From: Spirosoma panaciterrae DSM 21099
Lineage (GTDB): Bacteria > Bacteroidota > Bacteroidia > Cytophagales > Spirosomataceae
Length of the DNA: 38,151 bases
Direction of reading: 5' to 3'
NCBI RefSeq assembly: GCF_000374025.1
Contig: NZ_KB893185.1
Location: forward strand, 125,469-163,619
How positions within the stretch are numbered: the stretch's first letter is position 1; each line of letters starts with the position of its first letter. The notes under the pieces were generated by a model. That model had not been told where the DNA came from. It was given only the letters and a program-made list of their open reading frames with translations, and did no database searches. Shown here piece after piece: positions 28,594 to 38,151 of the stretch. The position numbers were made by a program, and so were the translations under genes.

Positions 28594-31500
28594 ATGCGGA
28601 AAATTTTATTTGGAAGTTGGATGCTTACGTTATTGTTCTGTCTACCCGGTTTTGCACAGGATATAACCGTAAGCGGCCAAGTCACTTCATCAGATGACGG
28701 GTCGCTTCTGCCAGGAGTGACTGTACAGGTAAAAGGTAGCAATCGGGGTACAAACACCGACGCTCAGGGCAATTACCGCCTGACGGCCTCTGCCAATAGC
28801 ACATTAGTATTTAGCTTTATTGGCTATACGGCGCAGGAGGTTCCGGTCAACAATCGGTCTGTGGTCAATGTTCTGCTAAAGGGCGATACCCAGCAGCTTA
28901 GTGAAGTGGTTGTTATTGGATACGGTACGCAGAGCCGCCAGGATGCTACCGGAAGTATTTCTTCCGTAAAAGGGTCGACAATCGCCCAAATGCCTATCCA
29001 AAGCTTTGAATCAGGCTTGGCAGGTCGGTCGGCAGGGGTACAGATTACGGTTCCGAACGGCGTATTGAACAACCCACCCGTGTTTCGAATTCGGGGTACA
29101 AACTCGATTTCACTTAGCTCTTATCCGCTGATCGTGGTAGATGGTGTTCCTACGTTCACGGGCGATCAGGGAAGTACCAATGCTCCATCGAACCCGCTGG
29201 CGAGTATCAACCCCAACGACATCGAAAGCATGGATGTTGCCAAGGATGCAGCCGCTACCGCCATCTATGGTAGTCGTGCCGCCAATGGTGTCGTCTTTAT
29301 TACCACCAAACGGGGTAAGTCGGGTAAAGTTCGGGTCAATTACGATGGCTGGTTAGGTTTTTCCAACACGTATCGTCTACCCGACATGTTGAATGCCAGC
29401 CAATACATTTCGTTCAAAACCCAGGCAGCTGCCAACAACCCAAGTGCTTCGGCCGTAAAATTCACCCAGACGAATGACGCCAATGGTAATCCGATCGATA
29501 CCCGCTGGTACGATTACATCTATCGGCAGGGGGTATCGCATAGCCACAGTGTGAACGTTTCGGGTGGTAGCGAAAACACGAACTACTATTTTTCGGTAGG
29601 GTATACCAATCAGAAAGGCGTACTGAACAAGAACGACTTCGGTCGTATGAACGCCCTGTTCAATGTTGATAGCAAGCTGAGCAAGTTGTTTACCATTGGT
29701 GGCAAAATCGCCGTTTCGAACGAGAAAAACCTGTCGGCTGGTACATCCGGTTCGTTGAACGGAGAAGCCTTTAATACCGCCGGTTTAGGTCGTGTAGGTC
29801 TGGTACTGCCTCCAATCCTGTCGCCCTACAATAACGATGGAACGTATAACCTAAACGGTTCGGCTATCGGTATTGCCAATAACATTGTGGGTACGTCGGT
29901 TTCGTATCCAAACCCGCTGCCGATGCTGGATCAGAACCGATCGAACACGGAAAACAACCACATTCAATCGAACGCGTATATTCAGTTCAAACCCCTTGAC
30001 TGGATTACCCTGCGGAGTACGTACGGTATCGACTACCTGCTGGTCGACAACGACCTGTTCCAGTCGCCCCAGTCGAGTGATGGATACAGCTCAACGGGTA
30101 ATGCCACCAGCAACTTCCGCAAACTGAAAACGTGGTTATGGACCAATACGGCTCAGTTTGAGAAAACGTTCGGTGGAGCGCACAACTTTAACTTACTGAT
30201 AGGCCAGGAACAACAACGGACCACAACCCTGGGTTACGGGATCAACCGTCAGAACTTGTCCGATCCTAACTACACCGTAATTCAGGCTGGTTATACCGTA
30301 AACAACCCATCCAGCATGGCCTACGGCGAAAACTACCTGCTATCGGGCTTTGGTCGTTTGAACTATAACTACAAAGAGAAATACTTCCTGAGTGGTAACG
30401 TACGTCAGGACGAGTACTCAGCACTGGGTGAGAAAAAAGGGGTTTTCTACGGCGTTTCGGCAGGCTGGGAAATTGCCCAGGAGAACTTCTGGAAATCGGC
30501 TTCGCTGGATAATATTTTCAGCAGCTTCAAAATCCGGGGTAGCTATGGTAAAGTGGGGAACATCGGTGGTATTAACGACTACTCGCCTTATTCGCTGTAT
30601 GCATCTGGTTTATATGGTGGTGCGGCTACACTGGCCTTCAACGTGGTTGGTAACCCAGCCCTGAAATGGGAAACAAGCACCAAAACCGATGTAGGTATTA
30701 CGTTTGGTTTATTGAACAACCGGATTTCGGGCGAAGTGGCTTACTACAAAAATGACATTAACAACCTGATTCTGAACGTAGCGCAGGCTCCGTCTACGGG
30801 TATTCCAGGTACGCTGTCAGGGGTTGCCTTTCCTCCGCAGAACGTAGGTACGATGTACAACAAAGGGTTAGAGCTTTCGCTTAATGCCCGTATCATCAAT
30901 ACCAAAGACTTCCAGTGGAGTTCGAACTTCAATATCACCTTCAACAAAAACGAAGTAACGGCCCTGGCTCCAGGTCTGAGCGTTCTGCAAACCGGCACAT
31001 CGAGCCTGGAAACGGTAAACCAAACGCAGCCAGGGTATTCGCTGGGTTACTTATGGGTAGTAAGAACCAATGGCGTTGATCCGGCTACGGGTAAACGAAT
31101 CTTTGTCAATTCGGCTGGTCAGAACGTGTATTATCAGTTCTATGCCCCTACGGGTGAATTCAACTATTCGACCACGCCCGATGGCAAAACCAGATATGTA
31201 AGCCCAACGGGCGGAAGCACCATCACACAGGCTACCGACGGAGTCATGTATGCGAACGTAGTGCCTAAGCAGTATGGTGGCTGGGATAACAACTTCAAAT
31301 ACAAAAACTTCGACCTGGGCGTTCTGCTCACGTATCAGTTAGGCTTCTCGGTTTACTACGGTACCAACGCGGGTCTGCACGATCAACGGTTCTGGAACAA
31401 TGCAACCGATGTACTGACCGATGCCTGGCAGAAAGAAGGCGATACGGGCAAAAAATACGCAAAGCCTGTCTTTAACGACAATACGTCCAATGGTTCGGCA

Positions 31501-31782
31501 TTCCCGCTGGACATCAACGTATTCAAAGGCGACTTCCTGAAAGTTCGGTCAATTACGTTCGGTTATACCTTACCCAACAACCTGCTGTCGAAAGTTAAAA
31601 TGAGCAACCTGCGCCTGTATGTGAGCGGTCAGAACCTGGCCGTTCTAACGAAATACCCGGGCCCCGATCCAGAAGTATCGTCAAACGGAGCTTCCACATC
31701 AGGGAACAGTGCCCAGGGTGTCGACAGAAATACAATTGGTAATGCTCGCACGATCACTTTTGGTATCAGAGCCGGATTCTAA
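28594..31782 (+). CDS. SusC/RagA-family TonB-linked outer-membrane transporter
   Basis: This 1062-residue protein has a signal peptide (MRKILFGSWMLTLLFCLPGFAQ). A CarboxypepD_reg-like beta-sandwich follows (DITVSGQVTSSDDGSLLPGV...FIGYTAQE), then a TonB-box region LSEVVVIGYGTQ and a plug with ISLSSYPLIVVDGVPTF and SIYGSRAANGV-type sequence (AIYGSRAANGVVFITTK). A 22-strand barrel ends in the C-terminal aromatic (GIRAGF). SusC proteins import glycans or peptides bound by their SusD partner using TonB energy. The partner gene starts 18 bases downstream. The substrate cannot be told from sequence, and no glycoside hydrolase is in the window. Confidence 0.95.
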   Translation: MRKILFGSWMLTLLFCLPGFAQDITVSGQVTSSDDGSLLPGVTVQVKGSNRGTNTDAQGNYRLTASANSTLVFSFIGYTAQEVPVNNRSVVNVLLKGDTQQLSEVVVIGYGTQSRQDATGSISSVKGSTIAQMPIQSFESGLAGRSAGVQITVPNGVLNNPPVFRIRGTNSISLSSYPLIVVDGVPTFTGDQGSTNAPSNPLASINPNDIESMDVAKDAAATAIYGSRAANGVVFITTKRGKSGKVRVNYDGWLGFSNTYRLPDMLNASQYISFKTQAAANNPSASAVKFTQTNDANGNPIDTRWYDYIYRQGVSHSHSVNVSGGSENTNYYFSVGYTNQKGVLNKNDFGRMNALFNVDSKLSKLFTIGGKIAVSNEKNLSAGTSGSLNGEAFNTAGLGRVGLVLPPILSPYNNDGTYNLNGSAIGIANNIVGTSVSYPNPLPMLDQNRSNTENNHIQSNAYIQFKPLDWITLRSTYGIDYLLVDNDLFQSPQSSDGYSSTGNATSNFRKLKTWLWTNTAQFEKTFGGAHNFNLLIGQEQQRTTTLGYGINRQNLSDPNYTVIQAGYTVNNPSSMAYGENYLLSGFGRLNYNYKEKYFLSGNVRQDEYSALGEKKGVFYGVSAGWEIAQENFWKSASLDNIFSSFKIRGSYGKVGNIGGINDYSPYSLYASGLYGGAATLAFNVVGNPALKWETSTKTDVGITFGLLNNRISGEVAYYKNDINNLILNVAQAPSTGIPGTLSGVAFPPQNVGTMYNKGLELSLNARIINTKDFQWSSNFNITFNKNEVTALAPGLSVLQTGTSSLETVNQTQPGYSLGYLWVVRTNGVDPATGKRIFVNSAGQNVYYQFYAPTGEFNYSTTPDGKTRYVSPTGGSTITQATDGVMYANVVPKQYGGWDNNFKYKNFDLGVLLTYQLGFSVYYGTNAGLHDQRFWNNATDVLTDAWQKEGDTGKKYAKPVFNDNTSNGSAFPLDINVFKGDFLKVRSITFGYTLPNNLLSKVKMSNLRLYVSGQNLAVLTKYPGPDPEVSSNGASTSGNSAQGVDRNTIGNARTITFGIRAGF

Positions 31783-31800
31783 TTCAAGCTTAAGAAACAC

Positions 31801-33279
31801 ATGAAACGTTATTTCAACTATATAGCCGTTGTTTGTCTGACGCTAGTAGGAGCCAGTTCCTGTAATCGGGATCTGCTTACCCCAATTCCGCAGACATCCG
31901 TATCCGACGCATCCGCTTTCAGCACCACGACCCGAGTACAAACTCAGCTTCTGTCGCTGTACGGCGCTTTAAAAGATGGTAACTTCTACGGTGGTCGTTA
32001 TGTCATCTATGGCGACATCCGGGGTGAAGAATTTATCAACGAAACCTCTAACCTCGTTACCGGGTCCGATGTTTGGGGCTTAAATGCGACCAACAGTGCT
32101 ACGGCCGTCGTAAACCTGTGGTATTTTGCCTATCTGGCCATCAATAAGTGTAACATCTTCCTGGATGGTATGGCCGCTGGTGGGTCGAATGTAGTTGGCG
32201 CTGATGTTGCAGCTAAGTACATTGCCGAAGCCAAGTTGATCCGGGCATTGAGCTATTACAGCCTGCTTCAATATTATGCCCGGCCGTTTGCGGATGGCAA
32301 CGGAAGCAAGCCAGGTGTTCCCCTTCGTCTGAATGGTATCAAGGGAGTCGGTCAGTCGGATCTGGCCCGTAGTTCAGTTGCGGATGTATATGCGCAAGTA
32401 TTGAAAGACCTGAACGAGGCTGAAGCCGGTCTGCCTTCTACATACACTGCGGCTTCCGACAACGTTACCCGCGCGCACAAAAATACAGCCATCGCTTTGA
32501 AAACACGGGTATATCTGAGCATGCAAAACTACGCGTCGGTTATTTCGGAAGCGAATAAAATTGTAAGCGCAACGGCCCCGTTTAAGGCCCCGACGGGTGT
32601 AGCGAATCAGCTAGTATCTGATGTTACTACCCTTTTTAGCACCTACGTGAACTCCGAATCGATCTTCTCGATGCCAATGACGTCGACATCGGGCGATTTT
32701 CCAGGTACGCAAAACCAGTTGGCCTACTACTTCTCGCCAAACACGGCAAATGGTGGTGTAGGTAACGGTGAATACTCACTCAATGCCAAGGGGATTATTG
32801 CGGAACCAACCTGGACAGCTACCGACAAACGGCGTTCGTTCATTAAGCAATCAGGTACGGGCGCTAACCTCAAAAACTGGTTGGTTAAATACAAAGCGCC
32901 AAGCCCTTATACGGATTATGTTCCGGTAATACGTTACGCAGAAGTCCTGTTGAATCTGGCCGAAGCAAAAGTTCGGAGCACCAACACGGTCGACGCCCAA
33001 GCAGTTGCCCTATTGAATGCCGTTCGGAATCGCTCAGACGCAGCTACCACCTTTACAGCCGCAAACTTCGCAACTTCTGCCGATCTGATCAATGGGATCT
33101 TATTGGAACGCCGGATTGAATTCCTGGGTGAAGGCTTACGGAACAACGATTTGATGCGGTTGCTCCAGACGATTCCTGCCAAAGGAACCGTTGCAGCCAA
33201 AACGGCTGCTGAACCTAATTACATCTGGCCTATTTCGGCTTCTGAATTAGCCCTGAATAAACTGGCTACGGACAACTAG
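31801..33279 (+). CDS. SusD/RagB-family nutrient-binding outer-membrane lipoprotein
   Basis: This 492-residue lipoprotein has a type II signal (LVGASSC, Cys at residue 21), placing it on the cell surface as the lid over SusC. The N-terminal RDLLTPIPQTSVSDASAF, the helical TPR-like middle (LIRALSYYSLLQYYARPF) and the C-terminal ILLERRIEFLGEGLRNNDLMRL are the standard SusD/RagB signatures, ending with NYIWPISASELALN. It forms a two-gene unit with the preceding susC and is followed by a strong terminator, so the operon appears to hold just these two genes. Confidence 0.95.
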   Translation: MKRYFNYIAVVCLTLVGASSCNRDLLTPIPQTSVSDASAFSTTTRVQTQLLSLYGALKDGNFYGGRYVIYGDIRGEEFINETSNLVTGSDVWGLNATNSATAVVNLWYFAYLAINKCNIFLDGMAAGGSNVVGADVAAKYIAEAKLIRALSYYSLLQYYARPFADGNGSKPGVPLRLNGIKGVGQSDLARSSVADVYAQVLKDLNEAEAGLPSTYTAASDNVTRAHKNTAIALKTRVYLSMQNYASVISEANKIVSATAPFKAPTGVANQLVSDVTTLFSTYVNSESIFSMPMTSTSGDFPGTQNQLAYYFSPNTANGGVGNGEYSLNAKGIIAEPTWTATDKRRSFIKQSGTGANLKNWLVKYKAPSPYTDYVPVIRYAEVLLNLAEAKVRSTNTVDAQAVALLNAVRNRSDAATTFTAANFATSADLINGILLERRIEFLGEGLRNNDLMRLLQTIPAKGTVAAKTAAEPNYIWPISASELALNKLATDN

Positions 33280-33302
33280 TCGTATTTATTCTATAAGCAC
33301 AT

Positions 33303-33339
33303 AGGCGGCTATCCTGGTTAGGGTAGCCGCCTTTTTTTT
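33303..33339 (+). terminator. Intrinsic terminator after the first SusCD operon
   Basis: A 12-bp stem, AGGCGGCTATCC (33303-33314) with GGGTAGCCGCCT (33321-33332) including one T-G pair, is followed by a run of T residues to 33339. It lies 24 bases after the susD stop. The rest of the 379-base gap holds the second susC promoter and leader. Confidence 0.9.
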
Positions 33340-33605
33340 CCGACTCTATTGGCGAACTCTCCCCCAGCAAACCATCGGAATAAAGTCAGGGCATTTTTGA
33401 TTCAACAGACGTACACACGGCTGACCGGGTAGTCATCATTTTTTTTCGCCAATTTTTGTACAAATCCCAGTTCAGGTGCAACGTATCCAGCGGAATCATG
33501 TCTTTAAAGATTTAGGTAAAATCAATCAAAAAAACACTTCGATTACGACCTCATTACTGTAAAAAAAAGTGGCAGCCATTTATCTACTACTTGAAAAACA
33601 GGCAG

Positions 33606-33613
33606 TATATTTG
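33606..33613 (+). promoter_or_regulatory. -7 element TATATTTG of the second susC
   Basis: TATATTTG is a perfect TAnnTTTG match, 45 bases before ATG 33659. A TTG lies 12 bases upstream (33591-33593), the same geometry as at the first susC. The leader just before the ATG (AATCTCTACTCACAA) nearly matches that of the first susC. Confidence 0.55.
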
Positions 33614-33658
33614 TTCCCATTTTTGACTATTTTAATATCAATTAATCTCTACTCACAA

Positions 33659-36600
33659 ATGCGGAAAATTCTATTGGGAAGCTGGTTGCTTTCGTTATTG
33701 TTCTGTTTGCCCCTTATGGCGCAGGACATTACCGTGAGCGGCCGCGTCACTTCATCAGATGACGGTTCCACCTTACCCGGCGTGAGCGTTCAGGTAAAAG
33801 GAACAACTAAAGGTACTACAACCGACGCCAACGGACGTTACCAAATCAGTGTACCGGCTTCAGCCCGGCTTATTTTCAGCTTCATTGGTTATACCAGCCA
33901 GGATCTGGCTGTCGGCAATCAAACAACCCTCAATGTTGCGCTGGTGGCTGGCTCTCAGTCGCTCGACGAGATCGTCGTAACGGCTCAGGGGATTGAACGC
34001 GACAAACGATCGCTGGGCTATGCTACCCAGGAAGTAGGTGGAAACATTCTGGCTCAGCGCTCAGAACCAAACCTGCTCAATGCGCTTCAGGGCAAAGTAT
34101 CGGGTGTCCAGATCAATACCCAAAGTGGTGCTCCCGGCGCGTCGACCAACATCAACATTCGCGGGATAACCTCGTTCAATGGATCGAACCAACCGCTGAT
34201 CGTGGTGGATGGTATCATCTTCAGCAACGATGTAAACAACACGCAGAACACGCTGTTTGGATCACAACCTTCGAACCGTCTGGCCGATGTCAACCCCGAA
34301 AGCATTGAATCGGTCAACATTCTGAAAGGACCAGCCGCTGCCGTACTGTATGGTTCGCGTGCATCGGCCGGCGCTATTGTCATTACGACCAAGTCGGGCC
34401 GTAACAACAACAACAAAACGGAAGTGACGGTAAATTCGTCGTACAACGTCCAGAACGTATACGGAATTCCTAAATTCCAGAACGACTACGGTCAGGGAGC
34501 GAACAACCTGTTCAACTCGACATCGACGAACTCCTGGGGCCCGCCTTTTGCCGGAGGTCCAACGTCGGTAACCAATACGCAAGGTAACACGGTGCCCTAT
34601 CAGGCCTATCCCAACAACGTAAAAGACTTTTACCGTCAGGGGATGATCCTGCAAAACTCGGTCAATATTGCTTCGGGCGATGCAAACCGGAATTACATCC
34701 TGGCCATTGGCAATACCCTGCAGAACGGGATTGTACAAAACACGAAGTTCAACCGGACAAACGTTCAGTTGGGTGGTGAAACACGACTGCAGAATGGCCT
34801 CCGTATCAGCGCCCAGGGTAACTACGTACAGACCGTTTCGGTAGGTATTCCGGGTGGTAACGGAGCCAGTGCGTTCGGGCAGATTACCCGTATCCCACGC
34901 AGTTACGATTTGGCCAATGAGCCGTATCAGGATGCCAATGGCAAGAGTGTTTACTTTACGCCAAGTACCAACAACCCGCAGTGGAGCGTAAATAACGAAA
35001 AGCTGGACGGACAGGTTGATCGTTTCTTTGGAAACTTCCAGGTAAGCTATGACATTACCAAATGGTTGAACGTAGCGTACCGGGTTACGGGTGATACCTA
35101 CGCTGACCGCCGGAAACTGACGCTGCCTATCGGTGCCGGACGTGCTCCGCTGGGTGAAGTACAACAGGATAACTTCTTCCGTAGCGAGCTTAATGGCGAC
35201 CTGCTGATTTCGGCTCGTAAAGACAATCTGTTCATTGATGGTCTGAACGCCAACCTGTTGCTGGGCAACAATATCAACCAGCGCAAATCGCAGGAGCTTT
35301 ATACCGATGCCGCTTCTCTGACAATTCCAGGCTTCTACAATGTCAGCAATGGTACCGTATTTACAGGTAGCGGAGAAACCAGTACGCTCCGTCGACTGGT
35401 AGGGTACTACGGTCAGTTGTCGTTAAATTACAACAACTACCTGTTTGTCGAACTGTCTGGCCGGGCCGACCAATCGTCGACGCTGCCCCAGGCAAACAAT
35501 ACTTACTTCTACCCATCGGCAGCCGTAAGTTTTGTTCCGACCGACGCTTTCAAGCTTAACTCCGACATTCTGTCGTATGCGAAAGTACGGGCTAGTCTTG
35601 CTCGTGTAGGTCGTGATGCTGATCCATACCTGCTCAACTCGGTGTATGTGTCGCAATCGTATGGCAACAACGTAGCCAGTATCACCTTCCCGCTGTCGAT
35701 TGCCGGGGCCAATATTCCTGGTTTCGGGGTTAGCTCACGAATCGGTAACAACAACCTGACGCCTGAGTTTGTGACCTCGTGGGAAGTAGGTGCCAACCTG
35801 GGCTTCTTCAAGAATCGACTCAGCATTGATGCTACGTACTTCGAATCCCGCAGTACGGATCAGATCTTCAACGTAGCGATCTCCAACTCAACGGGCTATA
35901 GCACCCGGACGACCAACGTTGGGGAATTGCAAAACAAGGGGGTTGAATTGGTGGTCAATGCAACGCCTGTACGGGTGAGCGGTTTCAAATGGGATCTGAC
36001 CCTGAACTACACCCTGATTCGGAACAAAGTCGTTTCGATTGCTCCCGGTGTGAAATCGGCCAACATTACGGGGAACTCGTTCACGGGTATTGCTCCTTCC
36101 ATTTACGAAGGGTATCCCTACGGTGTTATTGTGGGTACCGCCAATGCGCGTGTACAAAGCACCGATCCTAATGGACAGTATTACGATCCAAGCGGGCAGT
36201 TTGCTGGTCAGTATGTCGTGAATGGAACAACAGGTGCCTTTGCTCCTGGCGTGCCTAACGCGGTTATTTCAACGCCACAGCCTAACTATACGGCCGGTCT
36301 GACCAACACCTTCTCCTACAAAGGCATTTCGTTGTCGGTACTGATCGATACACGCCAGGGTGGCCAGATTTACTCGTTCCCAATGGTCGACTATAAGAAT
36401 ACGGGTGCTCTGTATGTAACCGGCCTTGACCGCGATCAACCTCGAATTTTGCCAGGTGTTATTCAAAACGCTGATGGAACCTTCCGCCAGAACAACATCC
36501 AGGTACCTGCTCAAACGTATTGGGGAAATGTAGGTGGTCTGGCTTCAGAAGCTGCTGTATTCGATGCCACCGTTTACCGTCTGCGCGAAATCGCCCTGAA

Positions 36601-36808
36601 CTATACGCTGCCGAAAAACTGGATTGGCAAAACCCCATTTGGCTCGATCTCGGTGGGTGTTAGTGGTCGTAACCTGTACTACTACGCACCCAACTTCCCG
36701 GCTGATCCTGAAATCAACACACAGGGTGCTGGTAACATCCAGGGGCTTGACCTGAACGGCCCGCCAAATACCCGCAACTTCGGCGGAAACATTCGGCTCA
36801 CGTTCTAA
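33659..36808 (+). CDS. SusC/RagA-family TonB-linked outer-membrane transporter (second copy)
   Basis: The gene encodes 1049 residues from ATG 33659. The frame is open 90 bases further upstream, but this start aligns exactly with the signal peptide of the first SusC (MRKILLGSWLLSLLFCLPLMAQ). The order is the same: CarboxypepD_reg-like domain (DITVSGRVTSSDDGSTLPGV), TonB-box LDEIVVTAQG followed by RDKRSLGYATQEV, plug with ITSFNGSNQPLIVVDGI and AVLYGSRASAGAIVITTKSG, and a barrel ending RLTF. The TonB-box region places it in a different SusC subgroup from the first copy, so the shared 5' end may reflect gene conversion or duplication. The SusD partner starts 24 bases downstream. Confidence 0.95.
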   Translation: MRKILLGSWLLSLLFCLPLMAQDITVSGRVTSSDDGSTLPGVSVQVKGTTKGTTTDANGRYQISVPASARLIFSFIGYTSQDLAVGNQTTLNVALVAGSQSLDEIVVTAQGIERDKRSLGYATQEVGGNILAQRSEPNLLNALQGKVSGVQINTQSGAPGASTNINIRGITSFNGSNQPLIVVDGIIFSNDVNNTQNTLFGSQPSNRLADVNPESIESVNILKGPAAAVLYGSRASAGAIVITTKSGRNNNNKTEVTVNSSYNVQNVYGIPKFQNDYGQGANNLFNSTSTNSWGPPFAGGPTSVTNTQGNTVPYQAYPNNVKDFYRQGMILQNSVNIASGDANRNYILAIGNTLQNGIVQNTKFNRTNVQLGGETRLQNGLRISAQGNYVQTVSVGIPGGNGASAFGQITRIPRSYDLANEPYQDANGKSVYFTPSTNNPQWSVNNEKLDGQVDRFFGNFQVSYDITKWLNVAYRVTGDTYADRRKLTLPIGAGRAPLGEVQQDNFFRSELNGDLLISARKDNLFIDGLNANLLLGNNINQRKSQELYTDAASLTIPGFYNVSNGTVFTGSGETSTLRRLVGYYGQLSLNYNNYLFVELSGRADQSSTLPQANNTYFYPSAAVSFVPTDAFKLNSDILSYAKVRASLARVGRDADPYLLNSVYVSQSYGNNVASITFPLSIAGANIPGFGVSSRIGNNNLTPEFVTSWEVGANLGFFKNRLSIDATYFESRSTDQIFNVAISNSTGYSTRTTNVGELQNKGVELVVNATPVRVSGFKWDLTLNYTLIRNKVVSIAPGVKSANITGNSFTGIAPSIYEGYPYGVIVGTANARVQSTDPNGQYYDPSGQFAGQYVVNGTTGAFAPGVPNAVISTPQPNYTAGLTNTFSYKGISLSVLIDTRQGGQIYSFPMVDYKNTGALYVTGLDRDQPRILPGVIQNADGTFRQNNIQVPAQTYWGNVGGLASEAAVFDATVYRLREIALNYTLPKNWIGKTPFGSISVGVSGRNLYYYAPNFPADPEINTQGAGNIQGLDLNGPPNTRNFGGNIRLTF

Positions 36809-36831
36809 TCAACTTATTCTTCCTTTAAGTC

Positions 36832-38151
36832 ATGAAATTCATCAATTATAAACGCTACCTGTTAATACCCTTTTTGTTGGGTATGGGCGCTTGTAGCAAA
36901 TATCTGGACGTTAACGTCACGCCCAACAACCCAACATCGGTTACCCCCGCCGTATTATTGCCGGGTGCTCAGGCGGGGACTGCCTTTTCTAACGCCAACG
37001 AACTGAACCGTTTTGCGGAAGTATTGGTGCAACATTTGGCAGGTGCCGCAAACAGCCCCTCTACCTACGATGTATTCCAAACCAACGGAGCCGATTTTGG
37101 GAACCAATGGACTGGAGAAATCTACGGTGGCGCCCTGGTCAACTATCAGAAACTAATCGAGCTGGGTGATGCGACCGGTTCAAAAGCGTACAGCGGCATT
37201 GCTAAAATTCTGAAGGCCTATACCTTCTCAATTGCAACCGACGTTTGGGGCGATGTTCCATATTCGCAGGCTCTGCTGGGTGAAAAATTCCTTACTCCCC
37301 GTCTCGACAAACAGGAGGATATTTACAAAGGGAACTCGTCGCAGGGGATTCAGAGTCTGTTCGATCTGGTACGCGAAGGCATTAAAGATCTGGACTCGCC
37401 ATCAGCGCTGAAACCCGGAACTGACGATGTCATTTATGGGGGTAATCTGACCAAGTGGAAGCAGGCAGGAAACACGCTGCTGCTCAAATTCGCTACGACC
37501 ATCAGCCGGAAAGAACCCGCTCTGGCCACCAGCGTCATCAACGAAGTACTGACGGGCAATAATTACATCACGGCCAACGCCAACGACATGAACTTCACAT
37601 TTGGAGCCAGTGTCGGTAGCCAGGACCCTCGGTATACATACTCGTTTATTAGCTCGTTCCAGAACGACATTATTCTGAGTACGCGGTATCTGAACCTGCT
37701 GACCAGCCTGAACGATCCGCGTTTGCCCATCTTCTTCACCAAACCCGGTGCCAACTATGTCACGATCGACAACGGATTCCGGGGTACGCTGCCAACACCT
37801 GTAGCAAACTGGTCGCGGTACAATAAGTATGTAACGGGTAACTCGGGTGAAGGTCCTGTTCGGTTAGTAACGAATTTCCAACGGGCATTCATTCTGGCCG
37901 AAGCCGCCCTGCGTCTGGGTACACCCGGCGATCCACAGGCCCTCTACACCGAAGGCATCACCGCGTCGATGACCCTGGCCGGACTCTCCGCCGATCAGAT
38001 CAAAGCCTATCTGACTGCCAACCCAACCGTGGCCACCCTGTCGGGTACCAATGAGGAAAAAATCGCCCAGATCATCACTCAGAAGTACATCGCCTGGACC
38101 GGAAACGGCCTGGAAGCCTGGAACGACTACCGCCGGACCGGATACCCCGCC
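36832..38151 (+). CDS. SusD-like outer-membrane lipoprotein (SusD_2 type), partial at the window edge
   Basis: An open frame of 440 codons from ATG 36832 runs to the last base without a stop, so the 3' end is outside the window. The N-terminus is a lipoprotein signal (LLIPFLLGMGAC, Cys at residue 21) followed by SKYLDVNVTPNNPTSVTPAVLLPGA, the usual opening of the SusD/RagB-like group paired with 'GYATQEV' type SusC proteins. ATDVWGDVPYSQAL, LILAEAALR-like sequence (FILAEAALRLG) and the near-terminal WNDYRRTGYP are family signatures. Usual length is about 480-530 residues, so most of the protein is present. It forms a pair with the preceding susC. Confidence 0.93.
   Translation, partial: MKFINYKRYLLIPFLLGMGACSKYLDVNVTPNNPTSVTPAVLLPGAQAGTAFSNANELNRFAEVLVQHLAGAANSPSTYDVFQTNGADFGNQWTGEIYGGALVNYQKLIELGDATGSKAYSGIAKILKAYTFSIATDVWGDVPYSQALLGEKFLTPRLDKQEDIYKGNSSQGIQSLFDLVREGIKDLDSPSALKPGTDDVIYGGNLTKWKQAGNTLLLKFATTISRKEPALATSVINEVLTGNNYITANANDMNFTFGASVGSQDPRYTYSFISSFQNDIILSTRYLNLLTSLNDPRLPIFFTKPGANYVTIDNGFRGTLPTPVANWSRYNKYVTGNSGEGPVRLVTNFQRAFILAEAALRLGTPGDPQALYTEGITASMTLAGLSADQIKAYLTANPTVATLSGTNEEKIAQIITQKYIAWTGNGLEAWNDYRRTGYPA

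Overview
The window looks like a chromosomal segment of a Bacteroidota bacterium of the Cytophagales, most like Spirosoma. This is inferred from two SusC/SusD pairs, TAnnTTTG-type promoter elements, a glmS / short glycogen-synthase-like / panC neighbourhood, an LpxR-family outer-membrane protein, and abundant M28, P1 and VanX-type peptidases. No rRNA, tRNA or CRISPR was seen.

Region 1 (1 to about 12,400) is an accessory array. Small, mostly unrecognised, AT-rich genes are separated one or two at a time by a repeated intergenic block of about 220-410 bp. Each full block starts within about 0-35 bases of a stop codon. It is built from degenerate 54-57-bp direct-repeat units, each anchored on a GACA, and carries one hairpin. 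The outer arms of the hairpin are constant (GCCCAAC and GTTGGGT). The inner 6-8-bp stem differs between copies but is exactly self-complementary in all eight copies, which is strong compensatory covariation. The outer arms also fit the RYYYAAC/GTTRRRY consensus of integron attC sites and the layout is cassette-like, but no integrase is present and the conservation runs far outside the hairpin. The cargo includes two Rpn/PD-(D/E)XK nucleases, a 1238-residue STAND (NB-ARC-like) NTPase with TPR-like repeats that could be a defence protein, a DUF4375-like protein, a one-pass membrane protein and several orphans. The array continues past the left edge and ends on the right at a block lacking its 3' half, followed by a 59-residue membrane microprotein. 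This array is the best candidate here for an undescribed system.

Region 2 (12,591-18,186) holds an LpxR-like lipid A deacylase, then a GalU/RmlA-like sugar nucleotidyltransferase and a 1114-residue fusion of a GHMP sugar kinase to a UDPGP-type pyrophosphorylase. The fusion has the opposite domain order to the known fucokinase/pyrophosphorylase FKP. The last two probably work together in sugar activation. A nested palindromic element follows (18,209-18,437).

Region 3 (18,504-27,871) is mostly housekeeping: a small lipoprotein, a VapBC-type toxin-antitoxin pair, a P1 peptidase translationally coupled to glmS, a GT5-only glycogen-synthase-like protein divergent from panC, an M28 aminopeptidase, a VanX-like D-Ala-D-Ala dipeptidase, and an SpmA-SpmB type nucleoside-recognition (Gate) membrane protein.

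Region 4 (27,872-38,151) carries two successive SusC/SusD-type outer-membrane uptake pairs. Their susC leaders and signal peptides are nearly identical, suggesting duplication. The second SusD runs off the right edge.
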